A stretch of DNA of 38,096 nucleotides from an uncultured Eubacterium sp. (GTDB taxonomy: Bacteria > Bacillota > Clostridia > Lachnospirales > Lachnospiraceae), in contig CANDJC010000035.1 of the NCBI GenBank assembly GCA_947384955.1, forward strand, positions 1 to 38,096, in the 5' to 3' direction. Below, piece after piece: positions 31,997-38,096 of this stretch (its first letter is position 1; each line of letters opens with the position of its first letter). The position numbers and the translations under genes were made by a program. The notes beneath the pieces are model-generated. The model was not told where the DNA came from. It did not search any database and was given only the letters and a program-made list of their open reading frames with translations.

Positions 31997-32280
31997 GCTG
32001 GAGGGAGGAGAGGTCTGCTTTTGGATGTGACTCTGGAGAAAAGCTGGAAGTTCTTAACTTTCTGCTCATTACCCAGGATTTGGGGACACACTGCCTGCCG
32101 TCTTATAAAACCTTGAAGTCCCCAAAAGGCGCCTGCCAGTGCCACAGTGTAAAATAAGCCAGCAGCGCCAGGGCATCAGGCGCCGGTCCGTCCGTTTTCA
32201 CAGGCCCCTCCGCAGAAAGTTTAGAACTTCCTGCTTTTCGGAAGCGGAACATCCGAAAGCAGACCTCTCCTCCCTCCAGC
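31997..32280 (-). repeat. Hairpin repeat copy D (284 bp)
   Basis: Inverted relative to copy C. Outer arms 31997-32027 and 32250-32280 match at 30 of 31 positions (core GGAGAGGTCTGCTTTTG). Inner stem as in copies A and B. Confidence 0.88.
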
Positions 32281-32327
32281 GTCCCGAAAGCCCCCTCCTT
32301 CAAATATTCCAAAAATAAATTTTCTTA

Positions 32328-32356
32328 TTCCAATTCAAAATATTTCATGGTATACT
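32328..32356 (+). promoter_or_regulatory. Candidate promoter of the symporter gene
   Basis: TTCCAA (32328-32333), 17 bases, TATACT (32351-32356). The -35 is weak. A leader of about 150 bases follows. Confidence 0.45.
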
Positions 32357-32512
32357 ATAAAAACCGTGTCCGTTTAGCAATGCACCAGGCTAAAGCGTCC
32401 CGCAGCCTCTGCCTTCCAGTACCCCGGCAGAATGCATCCCGCAGTCGCCGCTACGCCACGCATTATAACCGGCCGGTTAAAAACACGCCATTACGGCAGA
32501 CAGGAGTTTATT

Positions 32513-34039
32513 ATGAACACAGCATCCATTTTAATTATGGCCGCCATTTTATGCTATCTCGGCCTAATGATTGTAATCGGGTTTCGTTTTTCCAGGACAA
32601 ACACTTCAACCGATGACTTCTATCTCGGCGGGCGCAAGCTTGGTCCTCTCGTAACCGCTATGAGTGCAGAAGCCAGTGACATGTCCAGCTGGCTCTTAAT
32701 GGGGCTTCCCGGCGTTGCGTATCTGTCCGGCGTCTGTGATGCCGCATGGACTGCCATCGGTCTTGCCCTCGGCACATGGCTGAACTGGTTCTTTGTTTCC
32801 AAAAAAATACGGTGTTACAGTCAGCAAATCGGAGCTATTACCATTCCTGATTTCTTTTCCAAAAGATACCATGATAAAAATATGCTCAACTGCATTGCTG
32901 CCATTATCATTGTCATTTTCTTCATTCCTTACACAGCAAGCGGTTTTGCTGCATGCGGCAAGCTGTTTTCCACGCTGTTTGGCGTTGATTACCTGGCGGC
33001 TATGATTATCTGTGCCGTCATTATCGTTGCATATACAGCTTTGGGAGGATTTCTGGCGGCTTCCACAACAGACCTGATACAGAGCGTTGTTATGACAGCC
33101 GCACTGATTACCGTAGTATTATTCAGCGGATATATGGCCGGAGGTTTTGATGTCGTTATGGAAAATGCGAAAGCGCTTCCGGGATATCTGTCGCTGACCA
33201 ATACATATGATATTGCTTCCCAGTCTGCAAAGCCTTACGGTATCATTACCATATTTTCTATGCTTGCCTGGGGGCTTGGCTATTTCGGAATGCCTCATGT
33301 GCTTCTGCGTTTTATGGCTATCGAAGATGAAAACAAGCTCACTATGTCCAGGCGCATTGCTACTGTATGGGTTGTGATTTCTATGGCAGTCGCTATTTTT
33401 ATCGGTATCTGCGGTCTGGCTGTAAGCAAAGCAGGCAGAATTGACACACTCTCCGGCAGTGATTCGGAAACCATTATTGTCAAAATTGCAGACCTTTTAA
33501 GCACGCAGGGCGCTGCGGCTGCTCTTCTTGCAGGAATTATCCTTGCGGGAATTCTTGCGGCTACGATGTCGACTGCTGACAGCCAGTTACTGGCGGCTTC
33601 CTCAAGCGTATCGCAGAACCTGCTGCGTGACACATTCGGTATCAGCATGAGCAAAAAAGCATCCCTGGCAGCCGCAAGAATTACAGTTCTGCTTATCAGC
33701 ATTATCGCCATCTTTCTTGCAAGGGACCCGTCCAGCAGCGTTTTTGGCATTGTAAGCTTTGCATGGGCCGGCTTTGGAGCTGCCTTCGGCCCGGTTATGC
33801 TGTGCGCCCTGTTCTGGAAACGCAGTAACCGGTTCGGCGCATTTGCAAGCATGCTCAGCGGCGGTATTATGATTTTTGTCTGGAAATACCTGGTGCGTCC
33901 AATGGGCGGAGCATGGGATATTTATGAACTGCTGCCGGCTTTCCTCATTGCGCTTCTGTTTAACATCATCATTTCCCTGGCAACGGAAAAACCGGATGCC
34001 GCAATTGAGGCAGAATTTGAAAGAGCTTTGAAAAAATAG
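32513..34039 (+). CDS. putP: Sodium/proline symporter, SSS family
   Basis: A 508-residue membrane transporter with about 13 helices, the normal length for PutP. Diagnostic stretches are STDDFYLGGRKLGPLVTAMS, AEASDMSSWLLMGLPG, TWLNWFFVSKKIRCYS, GGFLAASTTDLIQSVVMTAA, GYFGMPHVLLRFMAI and LAATMSTADSQLLAASSSVS. These match sodium-proline symporters across their length. Start at 32513 (MNTASILIM) has CAGGAG upstream; earlier in-frame codons lack support. A clear terminator follows. It stands alone between two repeat-bearing regions. Confidence 0.92.
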   Translation: MNTASILIMAAILCYLGLMIVIGFRFSRTNTSTDDFYLGGRKLGPLVTAMSAEASDMSSWLLMGLPGVAYLSGVCDAAWTAIGLALGTWLNWFFVSKKIRCYSQQIGAITIPDFFSKRYHDKNMLNCIAAIIIVIFFIPYTASGFAACGKLFSTLFGVDYLAAMIICAVIIVAYTALGGFLAASTTDLIQSVVMTAALITVVLFSGYMAGGFDVVMENAKALPGYLSLTNTYDIASQSAKPYGIITIFSMLAWGLGYFGMPHVLLRFMAIEDENKLTMSRRIATVWVVISMAVAIFIGICGLAVSKAGRIDTLSGSDSETIIVKIADLLSTQGAAAALLAGIILAGILAATMSTADSQLLAASSSVSQNLLRDTFGISMSKKASLAAARITVLLISIIAIFLARDPSSSVFGIVSFAWAGFGAAFGPVMLCALFWKRSNRFGAFASMLSGGIMIFVWKYLVRPMGGAWDIYELLPAFLIALLFNIIISLATEKPDAAIEAEFERALKK

Positions 34040-34068
34040 CCCGTTTATCGAAAACTGCCAGATTCGTA

Positions 34069-34112
34069 AAACAGCACATTTTTTCTATTGAATAAAATGC
34101 GCTGTTTTTCTT
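34069..34112 (+). terminator. Terminator of the symporter gene
   Basis: AAAACAGCACATTTT (34069-34083) pairs with AAAATGCGCTGTTTT (34095-34109) with one mismatch, followed by a T-rich stretch. Confidence 0.82.
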
Positions 34113-34441
34113 CAAAGGAAAGGGAACAAGTGTTAACAAATATCAGTTTTATTCCGATATATGCTGTAAATAAAACTTATACCCAGGGACTGCCCGTGTC
34201 TAAGATGCATCCTTTGTCTAAGGTGCTTCATACAATACAAACAAGGTATACTCAGGGAAATACCATATCTAAGGTATTTTGCGCAATACGCCTACATCAA
34301 ACAGATAAAAGCTTCTGCCAGCTGACAGCGATATTTCATGCACTATCGCAGACAAACAGCTAAAAAATCCCCTGACAAAAACTGCTGGCAAAATGCAGCC
34401 GGAACAGTGCCGTACATTCATATAAATAAGGAGGAGAACAG
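34113..34441. other. Gap with degenerate repeats, no gene
   Basis: Words TCTAAGGTG/TCTAAGATG occur three times and a TACCCAGGGA-type word twice between 34188 and 34290. The open frame here has no ribosome site and low-complexity sequence, so I do not call it. AAGGAGGAG at 34429-34437 is the ribosome site of the next gene. Confidence 0.6.
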
Positions 34442-35371
34442 ATGACAGCTAAAATTTCCAATAGTAATAGTTACAGCCGTTATGCATATTCAGCTGGATA
34501 CACAAAGTTTCATTCTGCTCAAAATAACACATATCATTCTGCTGCCGCCAATGATACTGCATGTCTTTCCGCTGATGCCAAATATGCTGCACATCTTTCC
34601 GCTGATGCCAAAAACACCGCATATTTTTCCGCTGATGCCAGAAATGCCGCATATCTTTTCACTGATGTCAGAAATGCCGCATATCTTTCCGCCGATACAA
34701 AGAATACCGTGCATTTTTCCGCTGCCGCCAATGATACTGCATGTCTTTCCGCTGATGCTGAAAACGCCGTATATCACTCCAACGCCTTCTCATCCTCTCC
34801 AGGCTCAGCCAGCGGGAAGACAGCGGTTTTAAAAGGAAATCAGCCCTTTCAAATCCCCGCGCATGCGGAGCGCATGAAACAGTATGCGGCAGAATTAGCA
34901 AAGCTTGCCCCGAGCGTATCTTTCAGAGCCGGAAGCTCTTTTGCAAAAGAAAGAAGCGGCAAAACTTTAACGGTAAATCCCGGACTTCTGGTAAAGATGC
35001 TGCATGACCCGCAGCAGGAAAAAGACACAATGGAAATGATAAAAGGCGTGGAATTCATCACAAGATGGATGGACAGCATCTACAAAGCGAGCGGAAAAAC
35101 ACTGGTATACCGGCACAGCTATATCGACAGTGACGGCAGATATTACGCCTGTTCCTATGTGAAAAATGAACGCAGTCTGAAAATGAGTGCGGCTATGAGA
35201 AAAGAAAGACAAAAGAATTCACAAAAACTGATTTTAAAAACAAAAGAAAAAGCTGCAGCCCAAAAAAAGTCCCTGCAGAAAAAATCTGCTTCAGCAAAAC
35301 GGAAAAACCCGTGCATGCCGGGCAGAAAGAACGGAAATACAGCAGGTACCTCCGTGGACATACGGTTATAA
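34442..35371 (+). CDS. Repeat-bearing protein with DUF6033-like C-terminal domain
   Basis: A 309-residue protein. Residues about 25-115 are ten-residue tandem repeats of the type AAYLSADAKN (HLSADAKNTAYFSADARNAA). The remainder, from about 140, is a conserved-looking domain: QPFQIPAHAERMKQYAAELA, LVKMLHDPQQEKDTMEMIKG, TRWMDSIYKASGKTLVYRHS and IDSDGRYYACSYVKNE, reminiscent of DUF6033 proteins of Lachnospiraceae. The C-terminal tail is strongly basic. There is no signal peptide. Function unknown. A strong ribosome site (AAGGAGGAG) precedes the ATG. The repeat is recently expanded. Confidence 0.75.
   Translation: MTAKISNSNSYSRYAYSAGYTKFHSAQNNTYHSAAANDTACLSADAKYAAHLSADAKNTAYFSADARNAAYLFTDVRNAAYLSADTKNTVHFSAAANDTACLSADAENAVYHSNAFSSSPGSASGKTAVLKGNQPFQIPAHAERMKQYAAELAKLAPSVSFRAGSSFAKERSGKTLTVNPGLLVKMLHDPQQEKDTMEMIKGVEFITRWMDSIYKASGKTLVYRHSYIDSDGRYYACSYVKNERSLKMSAAMRKERQKNSQKLILKTKEKAAAQKKSLQKKSASAKRKNPCMPGRKNGNTAGTSVDIRL
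34532..34790. repeat. 30-bp tandem repeats in the 309-residue protein gene
   Basis: About eight or nine 30-bp units of form CTTTCCGCTGATGCCAAAAA plus ten bases. Unit length is divisible by three, so the frame is kept. The repeat array is open in several frames, which explains the overlapping reading frames on the other strand. Confidence 0.82.
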
Positions 35372-35407
35372 CTTCCCTGCATAACAAATCAGCAGACACT
35401 GTCAGAC

Positions 35408-35489
35408 GTGTCAGAATTTCTTTGTAGCATTTTACACAAAATACCATTCATCAGACATTTTGTAAATGATGACAGAAAAATTCTGACAC
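35408..35489. terminator. Bidirectional stem-loop between convergent genes
   Basis: GTGTCAGAATTT (35408-35419) pairs perfectly with AAATTCTGACAC (35478-35489). The 58-base loop contains a nested stem TACACAAAAT/ATTTTGTAAA. It separates two convergent genes and probably ends both transcripts. Confidence 0.65.
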
Positions 35490-35556
35490 TTCTAAGCAGC
35501 GCCCTTCCGGCTCTAATTTATTACACGTATGCAAAACCGGGCCGGAATCTTACATC

Positions 35557-37812
35557 TTACATCTGACAGAACAAAAGATTTTCTTTCAGCTCTTCTGTAA
35601 TCTCTCCGCCAGCCTTTTCATATTTATCATACAATGCCGTCAGTCTCTGCGCTTTCTTTGCATTATCCCGCTCGAATTTTGGAATCGAAGTCTGGTACAT
35701 CGGATTCACCTTCAAAGCCGCTCTGATATCTTTGGCAAACGGACAGTAAACAATCAGAATCTCCCTGGCGACTTTATTCAGGCGGAAGCTGCCTTTCGAT
35801 TCATAATTAATCCATCCCTGGTAATCTTTTACAAATACCTCGCGGTAATTATTTTTAGCCCTTTGAATTGCGGTCTTCAGCTTATCCTTTGCGTCTGCGG
35901 ACAAATCACGGTTTTTACGGTAAAACTGCAGATAATCGCAGTATTCCGATGTAAGTGATTTCTCCCGGATATCATTCCAGCGCACGCCCTGAATCTTGCG
36001 GCACATCTCCCAGCGGTATCTGGCAACCGTTTCCACCATCATATCTTCTAAGCTGGCAGCTGTAAAAATCGGAAACAGAAACCGGGCCGGCGTGTCTCTG
36101 CGCTTGTCAGCCGTTTCCTGCCACATCATCGCCCTGGTTCCGGCATTCGGCATCAGAATAATATCCGGCAGCACCTCCGACATCAGCAGTTCATGATTTA
36201 AAATATCTTTTCCGTCGCCCTGGAAATTTACCTCACGGAAAAATGCCGAGAAATCAACCTTTCGTACTTTATTCAGCTCATCTTCCAGTTTTTCAACCGT
36301 AACAGCCATTTTATCAATCGCGTTAATCAGGTCATACTCACCCAAAATCGGACAGAACGTCGTCACTTTTCCGTAAGTAACCCGGTTCGCTGAATTAAAC
36401 ATATTGTGAATTTCAAAGCAGACTTTTTCCTTCTGGTCCTTCTGCATTTTCTTAACCTGGTCATCCGTCAGCTCGCCATTTTTGCGCTGTTCCAAAAGAT
36501 AGGCCAGATAATCCAGCTCAAATTCATTTTTAGACGGTTCATTTTTGCCGCGGTAAATGCTTTTGAGCCATTCATAAATCGTATAAACCCGCTCAGACTG
36601 AAACTGGCGCAGACGCCCGGTCAGGTCATAAAGCGCTTTCGTATTTTCTTCGCCCGCAAGCTGCGTATCCATAAAGCCAAAATTTAAAAACATTTCTATA
36701 ATTGGGGATACCGCGCTTTCATCCTCGACAGCCTGCATAAATACCTTAAAGTAAATATCATAAAACAGCGGCGTAATCTGTTTTCTCAGCTTATATGCCT
36801 CAGAATCCGTAGACGTCATATCCGGAAGATTCCGGTATTGCTCTACGTACCCCTTAAACGCAGCCGATTCTTCCGGCGTAAGCTGCGCAAATTCCATAAT
36901 ATGCTTCATACAGTCCTCTGTCAGCACATCTGTAATCTTTGTAACCTGCGCCGCTGCTGCATTTTTAAAATCATATTCCCGGTACTGCGTAATGCGCTTT
37001 TTCGTAAGTTCCGCATCATACATCTGAGATTTCTGAATAAATCCTGCCAGAAACTGAACTTCCTTTTCAACCGGCCCTAAATCCAGCTGTCTTTTCCCGC
37101 AGCGCACGGCAAGGTCGAAATACAAATGAAAAATATCATTTTCCGTTTCCGCCAGGAGTATTTCTTTATGCGATGTCAGATACGTAACCATTTCCTTAAT
37201 GCCAAGCATCGCACGGTGCATCTGCGCAGACGCCTCCATGACAACTCCGACACACAAATCGTCGTCTTTTACCATAAGCTGGATATAATCTTTTAAAATA
37301 TGCTTAATCAGGCTTACACTGTTGTATAATTCCCACAATTCTGCTTTATGCTTCATCTCCAGCATATTAAAATAATCTATCTGCGGAAATGCCTGTTCAT
37401 CCAGCTGATATTTGCTGCAGAACGTCTGATAATCATTATAAACCGTCTGCACAAATGTATGAAACTGCCCAGTCCGTTTGTGCAGCTGCGAATACAGTAC
37501 AAACATGCGGTGCCTCTGCTCAATCGCTGCCCGCAGAAAAACAACCCTGTACCGCTCATTTGCTGCTAAAATTCTCTTCAAATCATCCGCTCCTGCACAA
37601 GGAATAACAACAAGAACCGCATCCTCCTGCACGAAATAATCGCAGATAAACCAGTCCTGTTCCAATAATCCGATAATCGAATTTTTGCCAAGCACAATCT
37701 CTGCAAAACCAAGCTTCTGTTTCACGGCTCCTTCCTGAATCAGATACCACTCTTTCACTTTATCTTTACGCTTTGCAATCTGCCTGCCCTTTTGTACTTT
37801 TATCACTTCCAT
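35557..37812 (-). CDS. Large protein with cyclic-nucleotide-binding-like N-terminus
   Basis: A 751-residue soluble protein. The first ~120 residues look like a cNMP-binding beta-roll (VKEWYLIQEGAVKQKLGFAE, IVLGKNSIIGLLEQDWFICD, YFVQEDAVLVVIPCAG). The rest is long and mostly helical, with AGTRAMMWQETADKRRDTPA, RFLFPIFTAASLEDMMV and KDYQGWINYESKGSFRLNKV, not resembling a known enzyme to me. No membrane segment or signal peptide is seen. Similar conserved proteins seem to occur in Lachnospiraceae. AGCAGGT precedes the ATG and a promoter lies about 55 bases up. A role in nucleotide signalling is possible. Confidence 0.85.
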   Translation of the reverse strand: MEVIKVQKGRQIAKRKDKVKEWYLIQEGAVKQKLGFAEIVLGKNSIIGLLEQDWFICDYFVQEDAVLVVIPCAGADDLKRILAANERYRVVFLRAAIEQRHRMFVLYSQLHKRTGQFHTFVQTVYNDYQTFCSKYQLDEQAFPQIDYFNMLEMKHKAELWELYNSVSLIKHILKDYIQLMVKDDDLCVGVVMEASAQMHRAMLGIKEMVTYLTSHKEILLAETENDIFHLYFDLAVRCGKRQLDLGPVEKEVQFLAGFIQKSQMYDAELTKKRITQYREYDFKNAAAAQVTKITDVLTEDCMKHIMEFAQLTPEESAAFKGYVEQYRNLPDMTSTDSEAYKLRKQITPLFYDIYFKVFMQAVEDESAVSPIIEMFLNFGFMDTQLAGEENTKALYDLTGRLRQFQSERVYTIYEWLKSIYRGKNEPSKNEFELDYLAYLLEQRKNGELTDDQVKKMQKDQKEKVCFEIHNMFNSANRVTYGKVTTFCPILGEYDLINAIDKMAVTVEKLEDELNKVRKVDFSAFFREVNFQGDGKDILNHELLMSEVLPDIILMPNAGTRAMMWQETADKRRDTPARFLFPIFTAASLEDMMVETVARYRWEMCRKIQGVRWNDIREKSLTSEYCDYLQFYRKNRDLSADAKDKLKTAIQRAKNNYREVFVKDYQGWINYESKGSFRLNKVAREILIVYCPFAKDIRAALKVNPMYQTSIPKFERDNAKKAQRLTALYDKYEKAGGEITEELKENLLFCQM

Positions 37813-37864
37813 ATTTATTACCTGCTGCTTTCTATTAGTCCTGTTTATAAAATACGCTGATTAT

Positions 37865-37893
37865 ATATTAACGGTGATTTCAGATAATTGCAA
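37865..37893 (-). promoter_or_regulatory. Promoter of the 751-residue protein gene
   Basis: Minus strand TTGCAA (37893-37888), 17 bases, TAATAT (37870-37865). Confidence 0.6.
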
Positions 37894-37980
37894 GTAATTT
37901 TGAAAGGTTTTCGATGCGGGAGACTGCTTTCAGATGAGAAAGGGATTGCTTTTGGGATGATGGGGGATTGCTTTCGGGAC

Positions 37981-37997
37981 GCCGGAGGGAGGAGCGG
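37981..37997 (+). repeat. Truncated hairpin repeat copy E
   Basis: GCCGGAGGGAGGAGCGG is identical to the first 17 bases of copy B, and the preceding ATTGCTTTCGGGAC also matches the lead-in of the other copies. The sequence then turns into a G-run and A-runs. Confidence 0.75.
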
Positions 37998-38096
37998 GGG
38001 GGGGGGGGGTTTTTTTAGGGAAAAAAAAAAAGAACCACTCAACAAAAAAAACAAAACCCAACACACACCCCCGCATTTTGTGTGATTTTTTTTATC
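37998..38096. other. Low-complexity contig end, probably artefact
   Basis: Homopolymer G and A runs and C/A-rich words with no resemblance to the other repeat copies. It begins exactly where a strong hairpin should follow, which suggests a sequencing or assembly failure. Confidence 0.7.

Noticed and set aside
34088-34363. 91-residue frame after the symporter gene
   Set aside because: It begins inside the symporter terminator, has no ribosome site and is made of degenerate nucleotide repeats.

Overview
The window looks like chromosome from a spore-forming, moderate-GC Firmicute, most likely a gut Lachnospiraceae. The reasons are a clear spoIIID, several families typical of that group (DUF6273, DUF1703 ATPases, fibronectin-rich GH25 lysozymes), strong Gram-positive ribosome binding sites, and consensus sigma-A promoters. 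The organism call is inference. The last ~100 bases become low-complexity junk, as at the end of a draft contig.

Region 1 (1-1190) holds the tail of an unknown gene and an AT-rich MerR/TipAS regulator with a textbook 19-bp-spacer promoter. Region 2 (1191-10427) is an integrated element of about 9.2 kb in the 3' end of guaA, bounded by 14-bp direct repeats. Its tyrosine integrase lies next to guaA. It has a divergent repressor/Cro switch and a leftward operon with a small HTH protein, DnaD-like and DnaC-like replication proteins and several small unknown proteins. The operon continues into a scaffold (DUF4355-like) and a major capsid protein, then two further genes. No portal, terminase, protease, tail or lysis gene is visible, so the layout is that of a phage satellite carrying its own capsid and scaffold. 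A convergent type I toxin-antitoxin locus of the Fst/holin-like-toxin kind and a hairpin-rich non-coding segment lie between repressor and integrase.

Region 3 (10414-19385) is chromosomal: guaA, a membrane protein with a tandem-repeat linker, a four-helix membrane protein, spoIIID with a TTG start, the NfeD-flotillin pair, and a BlaI-BlaR1 pair. Region 4 (19386-20900) and region 6 (31070-32300) have no convincing genes. Each holds two ~284-bp hairpin-forming repeats facing each other across an AT-rich spacer. The outer stem differs between copies, but the two arms of each copy still match, so changes are compensatory. A fifth, truncated copy sits where the sequence degenerates at 37981. This repeat family is the strongest candidate for something undescribed.

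Region 5 (21024-31068) carries a DUF6273 membrane protein, a DUF1703 ATPase/nuclease-like protein, and a leftward envelope cluster: DegV, a cysteine-periodic 81-residue protein, a GH25 lysozyme, MurI and a secreted transglutaminase-like protein. A DUF1801 protein follows. Region 7 (32513-37812) has a PutP-type sodium symporter, a repeat-bearing DUF6033-like protein and a large protein with an N-terminal cyclic-nucleotide-binding-like domain.
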